From assembly GCF_000236685.1 (NCBI RefSeq), contig NC_016633.1:2914001-2978000 (forward strand): a DNA stretch of 64,000 bases, given 5' to 3'. The translations under genes and the position numbers were made by a program. Source of the stretch: Sphaerochaeta pleomorpha str. Grapes. Its GTDB lineage: Bacteria > Spirochaetota > Spirochaetia > Sphaerochaetales > Sphaerochaetaceae. Below are positions 26,279 to 33,927 of the stretch, piece by piece. Positions within the stretch are counted from its first letter, which is position 1; every line of letters begins with the position of its first letter. The notes under the pieces were generated by a model that saw nothing but the letters and a program-made list of their open reading frames with translations, ran no database searches and had not been told where the DNA came from.

Positions 26279-27349
26279 ATGAAACGAAAGGTTGTTTTTC
26301 TCTTTGTCCTTGTGTTTGCGGTTTCGTCCTGTTTTGCTTCCTACGATATGTTTGAAGATAATTTATCTTTCGATTGGTATGCGGCTGAGTCTCTGTTTCC
26401 CTCGTCTGCCCTCAATCCTTTTTCCTCGACTTCGACGCTGAATATCCTCCATCTTATCGAAGGGCAGCCTAGGTCGATTCTCTATACCGATAATGGAGAG
26501 TACACATCGGTACCTTTCTATTCAGGTACGAGCTATGCTGATGAAACGCTGTATGCCCAGCTGAAAACAGGGGTTAATATTGGTCTTTTACGGCTTTCGT
26601 TTTTTGATATGGTGGAATCGGAAGTAGGATTCCAAGGAGCCTTGAATTCTGTATTCCAAGGATTCGGAGGAGCTAAAAACCTTGGTTTCGATGGAATTTT
26701 CTTTTTCGGTTTGCATGTGAGGTTTTTCAATACAGTGACGTTCCGAACAGGGTACCAGCATTACAGCGGCCATTACGGGGATGAAACGCTCTTAAATATT
26801 ACAGGGCAAACCGAGGATCCCGTAGAGTATGTCAGGGATAATGATATTCTGTTTGGGGTTTCGGTTCAGCCGGTTTCTTTCCTTCGTCTCTATGCTGATG
26901 CAAACCTTCCTTTGCCCAAGACATGGATGGCTCCTGCCATCCATATTCCTTTCTGGGTACTCAAGCCTTCTTCTGGGGAGTCTTTGCTTGAGGTTGAATC
27001 AGGGAAAGAAGGAATTGCTGTCACTGAATTTGCAGATTCCTATAAAGCGTGGATCATCGATTTTGGAATGGAGGTTCGCCTTCCTGTCCGTAATCTTGGA
27101 TCCTTGCTTCTTGGCGCCGATGTCGTTGCCAACCAAGATGGACAGACACTTCATCAAGTCGGAGGCTATGATGAAGACAATCCCTGGGAATTTGAATATA
27201 CCCTCGGTGCAGGTCTTGAGTTCGACCAGAGTATTGGCCTGGGGGCTACCAGACTTATGCTCTGCTATCATGATGGGAGATTCCCTTTGCTAAATTTCTT
27301 TTATCAACGGACGAAATACCTTTCCGTCGGCTTTTCAATCAGCCAGTAG
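26279..27349 (+). CDS. Secreted outer-membrane-type protein, second of a tandem pair
   Basis: 356 residues, paralogue of the preceding protein along its whole length: signal peptide to about residue 20, then matching blocks such as VNIGLLRLSF, ALNSVFQ, LGFDGIFFFG, HYSGHYGDE, NQDGQTLHQVGGYDEDNPWEFEY and CYHDGRFPLLNFFYQR. The aromatic C-terminus GFSISQ is barrel-like. The ATG at 26279 has GGAG 7 bp upstream and is preferred to the frame start at 26261, which would overlap the first gene. Likely an outer-membrane protein working with its sister; role unknown. Confidence 0.75.
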   Translation: MKRKVVFLFVLVFAVSSCFASYDMFEDNLSFDWYAAESLFPSSALNPFSSTSTLNILHLIEGQPRSILYTDNGEYTSVPFYSGTSYADETLYAQLKTGVNIGLLRLSFFDMVESEVGFQGALNSVFQGFGGAKNLGFDGIFFFGLHVRFFNTVTFRTGYQHYSGHYGDETLLNITGQTEDPVEYVRDNDILFGVSVQPVSFLRLYADANLPLPKTWMAPAIHIPFWVLKPSSGESLLEVESGKEGIAVTEFADSYKAWIIDFGMEVRLPVRNLGSLLLGADVVANQDGQTLHQVGGYDEDNPWEFEYTLGAGLEFDQSIGLGATRLMLCYHDGRFPLLNFFYQRTKYLSVGFSISQ

Positions 27350-27378
27350 TATAGGGCGGAAAAGCTAAAGGAAATACA

Positions 27379-27428
27379 AGGAAATTTAGAAAGCAATGAG
27401 GGGTGAAAAAATTTCCTTTGCTTTCTAT
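27379..27428 (+). repeat. Interleaved inverted repeats (two mutually exclusive stems)
   Basis: Segment A (27379-27388, AAGGAAATTT) is fully complementary to 27410-27419. Segment B (27389-27397, AGAAAGCAA) is fully complementary to 27419-27427. The order is A, B, A', B', so only one stem can form fully at a time. It lies 30 bp after the tandem pair's stop. Confidence 0.7.
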
Positions 27429-27540
27429 TCCCTGGCTAAGGACCAAAGGTACCTTGATTTTAAAAATCTCTTATTCTGCTCTTGAGGGACTGTAAATTGC
27501 AGAATATGAACGAGAAGAATCTAAAATTTCCTGATAGGTG

Positions 27541-27570
27541 TTGACAAGAAAACTCAATTCAGGGTATATA
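27541..27570 (+). promoter_or_regulatory. Promoter of tRNA-Phe
   Basis: TTGACA, 18 bp, TATATA, placing the transcription start about 6 nt before the tRNA 5' end. Confidence 0.7.
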
Positions 27571-27582
27571 AGAGAACGTCGA

Positions 27583-27655
27583 GCCGCTTTAGCTCAGTTG
27601 GTAGAGCAAAGGACTGAAAATCCTTGTGTCCTCAGTTCAATTCTGAGAGGCGGCA
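27583..27655 (+). tRNA. tRNA-Phe (GAA)
   Basis: 73 nt with a complete cloverleaf. The 7-bp acceptor stem GCCGCTT/AGGCGGC has one G-T pair. D-arm GCTCAGTTGGTAGAGC; anticodon stem AAGGA/TCCTT with loop CTGAAAA, anticodon GAA; T-loop TTCAATT. Discriminator A; CCA is not encoded. It has its own promoter and terminator and is the landmark for the accessory patch downstream. Confidence 0.96.
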
Positions 27656-27661
27656 GAAAAT

Positions 27662-27691
27662 CCTGTTACAGCAATGTAGCAGGTTTTTTTT
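27662..27691 (+). terminator. Terminator of tRNA-Phe
   Basis: CCTGTTACA-gcaa-TGTAGCAGG followed by eight T. A strong intrinsic terminator 6 bp after the tRNA. Confidence 0.9.
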
Positions 27692-27818
27692 GTCCGGAGT
27701 GTTGCGGGTTCATGTACGGCCTGGAAAGGCTCATACGATTTCCCATTGTTTTCTGGTCCATGGGAAATATCCTTGTACCCTGCTTTAATGTGTTGTATCA
27801 TTCGCTTAGACCAATGCA

Positions 27819-27847
27819 TTACCCTCAGTTTGAGGCTAATGTATAAT
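27819..27847 (+). promoter_or_regulatory. Promoter of the repressor-like gene
   Basis: TTACCC, 17 bp, TATAAT (27842-27847), 33 bp before the ATG at 27880. Confidence 0.55.
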
Positions 27848-27879
27848 AATGTATTTGATAACAGCGAAGTGAGAAAGTA

Positions 27880-28188
27880 ATGGAAATATGTGGCAGATTG
27901 AAGTTAATAAGAGAATGCTATGGGAAATCTCAGGCCAAGTTTTCTCGTAGACTTATAATGTCACAGAATACGTGGGGACAAGATAAGATAGCAAAACACT
28001 CAGTGCCCATTGAATTCAAACAAAACCTTACTGTTATGGGTATCAATATTTATTGGTTGGTTACTGGCAATGGTCCGATGTACCTGTCCGAAGAATCTAT
28101 AAAACAAGAAACTGGAAAAAACAGGATAGTCTATGACCGTTCAGAATTATTTAATATCCGAATCAATGCTGGAACACTCTCTTCATGA
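27880..28188 (+). CDS. Small phage-type repressor-like HTH protein
   Basis: 102 residues. The first 75 match the N-terminal helix-turn-helix region of CI/XRE-like regulators: CGRLKLIRECYGKSQAKFSRRL, then MSQNTWGQ, and the typical ending NIYWLVTGNGPMYL. There is no C-terminal peptidase or sensory domain. The turn after the recognition helix reads DKIAKHS where YERGKHS is usual, so it may be a decayed copy. The Shine-Dalgarno is weak. It lies first in the patch after tRNA-Phe and could control the two genes downstream, which are flanked by matching inverted repeats. Confidence 0.65.
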   Translation: MEICGRLKLIRECYGKSQAKFSRRLIMSQNTWGQDKIAKHSVPIEFKQNLTVMGINIYWLVTGNGPMYLSEESIKQETGKNRIVYDRSELFNIRINAGTLSS

Positions 28189-28248
28189 TGCATCTCATCA
28201 CAAGAGCCTGGGAAAGGTAATCGGCAGGTTCATGATGTATTGGTAGAA

Positions 28249-28264
28249 ACACCCCTGAGGGTGT
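28249..28264. repeat. Inverted repeat upstream of the GIY-YIG gene
   Basis: ACACCC-CTGA-GGGTGT, 64 bp before the ATG of the GIY-YIG protein. Its counterpart at 30704-30719 has the same plan with compensating changes. Confidence 0.6.
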
Positions 28265-28327
28265 GCATATATTAAGTATGGTCTTTACTTATAGGGTGTG
28301 TGCTTCTGTGTGACCGGGGTTAAATGA

Positions 28328-29908
28328 ATGTCGCTCGAATTTTTATTCTTCGCTTTTATTGAGATTGTTACGTTTGTATTGATCTATTTTTTGATGCGTA
28401 CTAAAGAAAAGCTCTCAGAGAGTAATTCAAAGTATGCTGCTCTAAAAAAGCAGTATGAGCAATTCATTAGTGTCGATGAATATAAAGCTTCTATAGAACA
28501 GGAACTTTTACGTATTCAGAAGGAAAGCCAAGATCACCTTGAGTCTAACCGTCAAGAAATTGCACAACTCAAGAAGGAAAGTGAAGATCAACTATCTACG
28601 AATAGAACAAAGCTTGTACAAGAAACACAACGTCTATTTGATGAAAGGAACAAAACACTCTCAGACATTGAGAACCAGAAGAATGAAAGCATCCATTCCA
28701 AAGAGCAGCGAATATCCACTTTAAATCAAGAAATGGATGAGCTGTCCACTAAGTACAATCAAGCGAGAACATTGCTTTCCAGCCTTTTGAAAGAGGTTTC
28801 ATTGTTCCAAGATGAAGTAGAAACAAATTCCTTTGGAATATATTCACCTCATTTTGAGTTCGATACTTCGGAGGAATATAAAGATAAACTGATTGAGATC
28901 CGAAAGGAATCTAAAGTTCTAATATCTTCAGGCGATGCTGTTGATGCCAATTTTGGGTGGACTGTAAATGGGAGCAAGGCTGAAGGGAAAAAACAGACAA
29001 ACCAATATATAAAACTGATGCTCAGGGCTTTCAACGGTGAATGCGAAGCAATGGTTGCTGATACTCGTTGGAACAATATCACCAAAATGGAAGAAAGGAT
29101 GAAGAGTGTCTATGAAGCAATCAACAAACTTGGGACCGTTCATGAGATTTCAATCCGTTCTCAGTATTTGACCCTTAAGCTTCAGGAGCTTCAATTAACT
29201 TTTGAATATGAAAACAAGAAACATGAAGAGCAAGAAGAGCAACGTAAACTGCGTGATCAGATAAGAGAAGAAGAAAAGGCTCAGCGTGAATATGAAAAGG
29301 CGATGAAGGATGCTGCAGATGAGCAAAAACAATACCAGCAAGCTCTTAATCAAGCAAGGAAAGAAATGGAAAAGGCCCAAGGAGAAGAACTGACAAAGCT
29401 TCAGAAAAATATTGCAGACCTTGCGGAAAAGCTTGAAGAAGCCCAAAATCAGCAGCAACGAGCAATTTCAATGGCCCAACAAACCAAGGCTGGCAATGTC
29501 TACGTCATTTCAAATGTGGGGTCATTTGGTGAGAATGTTTATAAAATTGGTATGACTCGTAGACTTAACCCACAAGAAAGAGTGAACGAACTTGGTGATG
29601 CCTCCGTCCCATTTACCTTTGATGTCCATGCGATGATCAGGTCAGACAATGCTCCTGAGTTAGAATCTTATTTCCATAATCAACTAGATAAGAAGCGGTT
29701 GAATCTCATTAATACCCGTAAAGAGTTTTTTACAGTAACGCTTCGTGAAATCGAAGAGCTTACAAAACGAAGAGGAATGACGATTGAGTTCACCAAATTG
29801 GCTGAAGCAAGAGAATTTAGGGAATCCATTGAGAAGAGAAAAGAATTCGGAGCCCCTAAGTCAGAGCCAGTGAAAAATGATTTAGATAAGTTTCCAGTGA
29901 ATTTGTAA
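28328..29908 (+). CDS. Membrane-anchored coiled-coil protein with DUF4041 and a GIY-YIG (T5orf172) nuclease domain
   Basis: 526 residues. Residues 4-24 form one membrane helix (FLFFAFIEIVTFVLIYFLM). A long charged coiled coil runs to about 165. A DUF4041-like region follows, about 185-300, with SGDAVDANFGWTVNGSKAEGK shortened here as SGDAVDANFGW. A second coiled coil spans about 300-385. The C-terminal T5orf172/MUG113 domain of the GIY-YIG superfamily is at about 388-470: GNVYVIS, VYKIGMTRR, ERVNELG, Glu in PELESYFH. The catalytic Tyr, Arg and Glu candidates are all present. This architecture occurs in bacterial accessory regions and phages; a DNA-cutting defence role is plausible but unproven. 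Followed after 13 bp by a DUF4145 gene. Confidence 0.8.
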   Translation: MSLEFLFFAFIEIVTFVLIYFLMRTKEKLSESNSKYAALKKQYEQFISVDEYKASIEQELLRIQKESQDHLESNRQEIAQLKKESEDQLSTNRTKLVQETQRLFDERNKTLSDIENQKNESIHSKEQRISTLNQEMDELSTKYNQARTLLSSLLKEVSLFQDEVETNSFGIYSPHFEFDTSEEYKDKLIEIRKESKVLISSGDAVDANFGWTVNGSKAEGKKQTNQYIKLMLRAFNGECEAMVADTRWNNITKMEERMKSVYEAINKLGTVHEISIRSQYLTLKLQELQLTFEYENKKHEEQEEQRKLRDQIREEEKAQREYEKAMKDAADEQKQYQQALNQARKEMEKAQGEELTKLQKNIADLAEKLEEAQNQQQRAISMAQQTKAGNVYVISNVGSFGENVYKIGMTRRLNPQERVNELGDASVPFTFDVHAMIRSDNAPELESYFHNQLDKKRLNLINTRKEFFTVTLREIEELTKRRGMTIEFTKLAEAREFRESIEKRKEFGAPKSEPVKNDLDKFPVNL

Positions 29909-29921
29909 TCAGGAGTAGACA

Positions 29922-30665
29922 ATGGGAATAGACATCAAAAAATTCATTCTGGAAGTTACAGAAAAGAAACAGTTCTGGGAATGCCCATTTTGCAAGAAGC
30001 ATATACAGCTGGTAAAAGAGAATCTTAGTACCATTAGAATGGATGCTGGAAATGGGAATATCACCTATGTATTAGGCATTCTATGTCCAAATCCAAATTG
30101 TAAGAAAACTTCGGTGTATCTAGCAGCATACACAGGGTTATATGAAGGACCACATTTTGTAAATCCGGATACGGAGAAACCGCCTATCGGACGATTTGAA
30201 ACATTGTTCCCTCATGGCACTTATATCAACTATCCTTCGTATATTCCAGAGTCAATAAGAAACGATTATATGGAAGCTGCATGCATAGTTGATTTAAGCC
30301 CAAAAGCCTCTGCTGCGCTTATCAGGCGTGCTTTACAAGGAATGATAAAAGATAAGAAACCTCAGCTTAAAAATCTAAAATTGGAGAAGCAGATTGAATC
30401 GCTTAGAACTGAAGTATCAAGGCAAGAATATGCGGCACTAACGGCAATACGAAAGATTGGTAATGTAGGAGCTCATATGGAGGATCCTGGTGTAATAGCA
30501 GAACAGGATTGTCCTATAAATTCAATTGATGCCACTGATTTAGTGCATCTAATCGAATACTTGTTGAAGAGTTGGTATGTGGATATACATGATGCTGATT
30601 TCTTGATGAACAGTATTTCTAAACGAGGAGAAGAAATTCATGATATCCAAAAAGGAAGAAGGTAA
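29922..30665 (+). CDS. DUF4145 protein with an N-terminal zinc ribbon
   Basis: 247 residues. Two cysteine pairs, CPFC near residue 20 and CPNPNC near residue 55, form a probable zinc ribbon. The DUF4145 core follows: EAACIVDLSPKASAALIRRALQG, then IRKIGNVGAHMEDPG. The domain is often found as a free protein or fused in restriction and other defence-linked genes; its biochemical role is not known. AGGAG lies 7 bp before the ATG. The 13-bp gap from the GIY-YIG gene implies a two-gene operon and a joint function. Confidence 0.85.
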   Translation: MGIDIKKFILEVTEKKQFWECPFCKKHIQLVKENLSTIRMDAGNGNITYVLGILCPNPNCKKTSVYLAAYTGLYEGPHFVNPDTEKPPIGRFETLFPHGTYINYPSYIPESIRNDYMEAACIVDLSPKASAALIRRALQGMIKDKKPQLKNLKLEKQIESLRTEVSRQEYAALTAIRKIGNVGAHMEDPGVIAEQDCPINSIDATDLVHLIEYLLKSWYVDIHDADFLMNSISKRGEEIHDIQKGRR

Positions 30666-30703
30666 ATTAATATTGCAAAATAGATTTCTATAATAGCGAG
30701 AAA

Positions 30704-30719
30704 ACACTCTTGAGAGTGT
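30704..30719. repeat. Inverted repeat downstream of the DUF4145 gene
   Basis: ACACTC-TTGA-GAGTGT. It shares the ACAC-Y-C-YTGA-G-R-GTGT plan of the repeat at 28249-28264, with paired changes in the stem. A TATAAT follows immediately (30721-30726). Confidence 0.6.
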
Positions 30720-30845
30720 CTATAATATTTACATAAATCTTTGCTTCTTGTTGTGCTCTTGGATACGGCCTGGATGCTGCGATGGGTAATTACACAAAGT
30801 ATCTTCACAGTTTGAAAGATTTTCCTAAAATTACGAAAGAAATTA

Positions 30846-30992
30846 TTAAAAGAGATTTCCAGACTTCGTAATGGAAATGATGTGAAATGGGCCTTGTGCA
30901 AGTTCAAAAGATTCCGAGGTCGTCCTTTAAGAAGGGTTCCTGACCTATTTACACATTGGAGATACTGTGGTTTCTTGATAAGAGCTGTATGA
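30846..30992 (+). pseudogene. C-terminal remnant of a group II intron reverse transcriptase
   Basis: The frame 30846-30992 reads LKEISRLRNGNDVKWALCKF, then KRFRGRPLRRVPDLFTHWRY and ends RAV before TGA. The KFKRFRGRPLRR...LFTHW block matches the usual end of intron-encoded maturases (K-Y-K-x-L-R-R ... L-F-A-H-W). The catalytic part is gone, and upstream sequence continues only in other frames. It runs directly into intron domain V, as in intact elements. Confidence 0.7.
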
Positions 30993-31053
30993 ATCGAGAG
31001 ATTCACGTACGGTTCTGTGAGAGCCTTGGGGTGAAACTCCCTTTGGCTACTCG
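30982..31053 (+). ncRNA. Group II intron domains V and VI (3' end remnant)
   Basis: GAGCTGTATG ... GTACGGTTC (30982-31015) folds as the 34-nt domain V hairpin typical of bacterial group II introns. AGCC-tt-GGGG-tgaaa-CTCC-ctt-GGCT (31022-31049) is a domain VI-like hairpin with a bulged A region. The intron 5' half is absent, so splicing is impossible. The exact 3' boundary, near 31053, is approximate. Confidence 0.75.
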
Positions 31054-31177
31054 ATTTGCAGCTCTGTTAAACGGTCAGTAAACGGTTACGCATTGAAGAA
31101 CCCGGCTTTTCTGAACCGTCCTATTGATATCCATGGCAATATAATGGATAGAAACCAACAGGAGGGTTTGTTAAACT

Positions 31178-31528
31178 ATGAAGGAACTTCGCAAAGACTA
31201 TGAGAGCTTGCCTGAGGATGTATCTCCTGAACAGGTTGAAACTACTGCCGCGGCCCTGGAAAGAAGGAAGTTTTCACCTGTCCTGATTCTTGATGTACCG
31301 AATTTCAACAGACTGACCAAGCAAGATATGCTCAATGAATACGACCGGGTACAGGCACTGCCTTCTACCTCCCGGGAATTGAAGATGGTACTCGCCATAG
31401 AGAATCCCGAGCAAGTGAAAGAAAAACATCTGGTCTTGTTGTTGAACCAGTATCTTCTCCTCTGTGGATTAAGGAAAAATGAAGCTTCCGCTTGGGATGT
31501 TATCAATGAAATGTATGAGGATGACTAG
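31178..31528 (+). CDS. Conserved-looking hypothetical protein
   Basis: 116 residues, not recognised. Charged, mostly helical by composition, with no signal peptide or membrane segment. It ends in an acidic tail (NEMYEDD). GGAGGG lies 11 bp before the ATG, slightly far but clear. The codon pattern looks native rather than like the adjacent intron debris. It stands alone between the intron remnant and a convergent acyltransferase gene. Confidence 0.6.
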   Translation: MKELRKDYESLPEDVSPEQVETTAAALERRKFSPVLILDVPNFNRLTKQDMLNEYDRVQALPSTSRELKMVLAIENPEQVKEKHLVLLLNQYLLLCGLRKNEASAWDVINEMYEDD

Positions 31529-31582
31529 GTTTTGTTTTTTTTGTTACAAGGCATGTCCCCAGGCAACTTGCAGCTGGTTTTC

Positions 31583-32359
31583 TCATAGCAACTCAGTATA
31601 GGATTTTTCCAGTAGTTCCCTGAACCTGTTGATGAAACGGGCTGCAGGGGCCCCGTCGATGATATCATGGTTGAATGCAACGGTAATATTGTACATTTCC
31701 CTGATCTTGATCTCGTTTTGGACCACGACGGGTTTTTTGGTGATACTTCCGAGGGCAAAGGAAACCGCCTTTGGGCCTCCGATGTAGGGAATGATATAGC
31801 CCGGGACCTGGGAGAACATACTTACTGAAGTAACGAATATTGTACCTGACAGCTCTTGTACCAGTCTGTGATTATGCAGGATCCTTCTGAACATGAATCG
31901 GACAAGGGGCAGGGGAAGCGAAGTGAGCATTTTCCTGATAAAGGGCGAAGACACATATCCCTTGTCTGCATTTTTACTTGTCTTCGCATTGGTAATCTCA
32001 TGGTCTATCTCTGTAATGGTCTTATGGTTGATATCCCTGATAATACATTGCTTTGTGATGGATTTCCCAGCATCTTCGATTTCGATGGGGATGTTCAAAT
32101 CTACCTGCTCGAAGGTAGTAGTATGCTTCAAGTCGATCATCGAATTGAACTCGGAAAACTCCTGCAAGCACATTCCAATGGCTTTCAAAACCAAGGAAAA
32201 AAGGGAACCCCCGGTTCCTTCCCGTCTTTTTTGGCGAAGGAAGGTCCGTAAGTTTGTTATGTCGATATCAAGCAAGGCAAAGAAATTATGGCCACCTGTT
32301 ACCAGTTCAAACCCATACATCGATAGTTTTCGCAGGTCTGTGGTTTTTTCGCGTTTCAT
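31583..32359 (-). CDS. Lipoyl-less E2-type acyltransferase domain protein
   Basis: 258 residues corresponding to the catalytic domain of 2-oxoacid dehydrogenase E2/chloramphenicol acetyltransferase-like enzymes. The active-site segment FNHDIIDGAPAARFI carries the His and Asp. IPIEIEDAGKSIT is the family's central stretch. There is no lipoyl or peripheral-subunit-binding domain and no E1/E3 genes nearby, so it is not a classical pyruvate dehydrogenase part. It probably transfers an acyl group from CoA to an unknown acceptor. AAGGTGG precedes the ATG. Confidence 0.8.
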   Translation of the reverse strand: MKREKTTDLRKLSMYGFELVTGGHNFFALLDIDITNLRTFLRQKRREGTGGSLFSLVLKAIGMCLQEFSEFNSMIDLKHTTTFEQVDLNIPIEIEDAGKSITKQCIIRDINHKTITEIDHEITNAKTSKNADKGYVSSPFIRKMLTSLPLPLVRFMFRRILHNHRLVQELSGTIFVTSVSMFSQVPGYIIPYIGGPKAVSFALGSITKKPVVVQNEIKIREMYNITVAFNHDIIDGAPAARFINRFRELLEKSYTELL

Positions 32360-32472
32360 ACATTTCCACCTTGATTAGTAAAAAAGAGGTTGTTTGCAAC
32401 CAAAAGTCTTGGCCTTGTAGATACCGTATCGGATTCTGAAAAACGAGGCAATGTGGTTATGCCTTCCCAGAT

Positions 32473-33210
32473 CTATTTCATTGCATAGATCCCCATTGCC
32501 TGAGAGAGGAACAAGGAAAGGCCTTTCCCAAAAGAATCGATGTTTTTTGTAAACCGTTCATCCTTTATATACATCTGGCCAAGACTGGCAAAAGCCTCAA
32601 GGGAGTAGTAATAGCCGAAACTGGCATTGAAAAACCGGTACATCTCTTCCATTGCACCCTGTACGATACGAGAAGAAGGGTCTTCGGTTCTGAGGTTTGC
32701 CAATTTTGAAAACAAAGCATCCATTTCGGTTCCCATAGTTTTTTTGGTTTCCGGCGGAAGGTTTTTGATATGGGAAATGCTTGCCTTCACTGTTTCTTCG
32801 CCCCATCGTTCTTTCGCTTCTTTTTCATACGGGTTCTTTGTCATGTCAAAACCCTTGAACTGGTCTTTCGTAGCCATAGCGTAGCCTCCTTTCAATGCCC
32901 TGCTCGAGTTGTCCAAAGTTTCGAGCATAGTGTCTATACGGTTTTTTTGTTGCAACAGATAGCTTTTCTGTAATTGGAAGGCTTTTTCCCTGTCAAAGTT
33001 TTTATCGGAGAGCAGGCAATGGATCTTGTGCAAGGAAAAGCCGCATTCTTTGAAAAACAATATCTGCTGTAGGTTTGCAAGGTCTTGCTGTATATATTCC
33101 CTATATAGGTTTGTTTCGCTTCGTGAAGGAGATAGCAACCCGAGCGATTCCCAATGGTGAAGGGTCCTTACGCTCACGCCAATCAAAGTGGCAACTTCTT
33201 TTACTTTCAT
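32473..33210 (-). CDS. MerR-family regulator with TipAS-like ligand domain
   Basis: 245 residues. A MerR winged helix is at about 1-70: MKVKEVATLIGVSVRTLHHW, then FFKECGFSLHKI. A dimerisation helix follows, then an all-alpha TipAS-type domain (about 110-245) that in TipA binds peptide antibiotics. ATG at 33210 is preferred to the GTG at 33225. It is preceded by a 9-bp inverted repeat inside a 19-bp spacer promoter, the normal MerR control layout, so it is probably autoregulated. No Shine-Dalgarno is visible. A target exporter is not adjacent. Confidence 0.88.
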   Translation of the reverse strand: MKVKEVATLIGVSVRTLHHWESLGLLSPSRSETNLYREYIQQDLANLQQILFFKECGFSLHKIHCLLSDKNFDREKAFQLQKSYLLQQKNRIDTMLETLDNSSRALKGGYAMATKDQFKGFDMTKNPYEKEAKERWGEETVKASISHIKNLPPETKKTMGTEMDALFSKLANLRTEDPSSRIVQGAMEEMYRFFNASFGYYYSLEAFASLGQMYIKDERFTKNIDSFGKGLSLFLSQAMGIYAMK

Positions 33211-33216
33211 GTTAAT

Positions 33217-33247
33217 AGCATGCACTATGACGTAGCGTCATAGTCAA
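33217..33247 (-). promoter_or_regulatory. MerR-type promoter and operator
   Basis: Minus strand TTGACT (33242-33247), 19 bp, CATGCT (33217-33222). The perfect inverted repeat ACTATGACG-TAG-CGTCATAGT covers 33224-33244. A 19-bp spacer with a centred palindrome is the classic MerR arrangement. The start codon is 6 nt after the -10 box. Confidence 0.75.
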
Positions 33248-33282
33248 GGGGAAAGTGAAATTGATTACCTCGTTGTCTTTTG

Positions 33283-33834
33283 CTACTCAAGGCCCAGTTC
33301 GAGTTTCAAATTCTCGTTATAGCGGACAGCAGCCTGGGCTGCTTCGCTGGCAGGAATCTGTGATGAGTTGTCAATTATTATGCCGATTCCCCCTGATGCG
33401 ATTCCCCCGAAAATGAGGCCGAGCGAAGAGTAGAGTAACACCTTGCTGTCAGGGTCTATTGTCTGGGAACCAGCTAATAGCAACGTACCGGCCAGAAAAA
33501 GGGAGAGACCTGTCCAATTGAATATCCGGGCGGTTTTTTGCGCTTGTTTGTAGCGTAGGGCTTCCTCCTGCATACCGGCAATCTGGAAGAACGTTTCTTT
33601 TTCCAACGGCTGTGTGCCTAAAAATGGAGTCCATCTAAGTTCGACAGGGCTAGTAGTACTGAATACGCCTTCACTCGGATACGAGGTGTAGAATTCGGTG
33701 TTCCTGCCGGTGTCGATCCAGAGTGCAGATTGGGTATATTCCTCAGAGAGTTCCAAGGATTGGCAAAAGGCAAAAGAGGTAATACCCAAAAGGGCAATGA
33801 GGAAGACTGAAAAAAAATTCAATCTCTGTTTCAT
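33283..33834 (-). CDS. Hypothetical secreted/membrane protein
   Basis: 183 residues. A signal peptide (about 1-24, ending AFC/Q) could also be read as a lipobox-like SFAFC. A short N-terminal domain follows, with two hydrophobic segments near 110-130 and 138-155 (LSLFLAGTLLLAG, LGLIFGGIASGGIGI). Family not recognised. The open frame extends far upstream (34101), but the ATG at 33834 begins the signal peptide and lies 6 nt after a TATCAT -10 box, so it is chosen. Divergent from dprA. Confidence 0.65.
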   Translation of the reverse strand: MKQRLNFFSVFLIALLGITSFAFCQSLELSEEYTQSALWIDTGRNTEFYTSYPSEGVFSTTSPVELRWTPFLGTQPLEKETFFQIAGMQEEALRYKQAQKTARIFNWTGLSLFLAGTLLLAGSQTIDPDSKVLLYSSLGLIFGGIASGGIGIIIDNSSQIPASEAAQAAVRYNENLKLELGLE

Positions 33835-33840
33835 ACATAC

Positions 33841-33869
33841 ATGATACAACGCTCTTTTGTTTTTTCCAA
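33841..33869 (-). promoter_or_regulatory. Promoter of the secreted hypothetical, predicted leaderless
   Basis: Minus strand TTGGAA, 17 bp, TATCAT, then 6 nt to ATG at 33834. No Shine-Dalgarno sequence. Confidence 0.55.
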
Positions 33870-33927
33870 GCCCGCCATTCGTTGCAAGACAGGGCCTTGT
33901 GGTGATAGAGTGCATTGCGGAGGAAAC

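Noticed and set aside
27379-27428. A full H-type pseudoknot
   Set aside because: The connectors between stems are zero-length, too short to span 9-bp helices; competing hairpins are more likely.
30982-31053. A functional, splicing group II intron
   Set aside because: Domains I-IV and the catalytic part of the reverse transcriptase are absent.
27583-31060. An integrated element with att sites at tRNA-Phe
   Set aside because: No repeat of the tRNA 3' end and no integrase gene were found in the patch.
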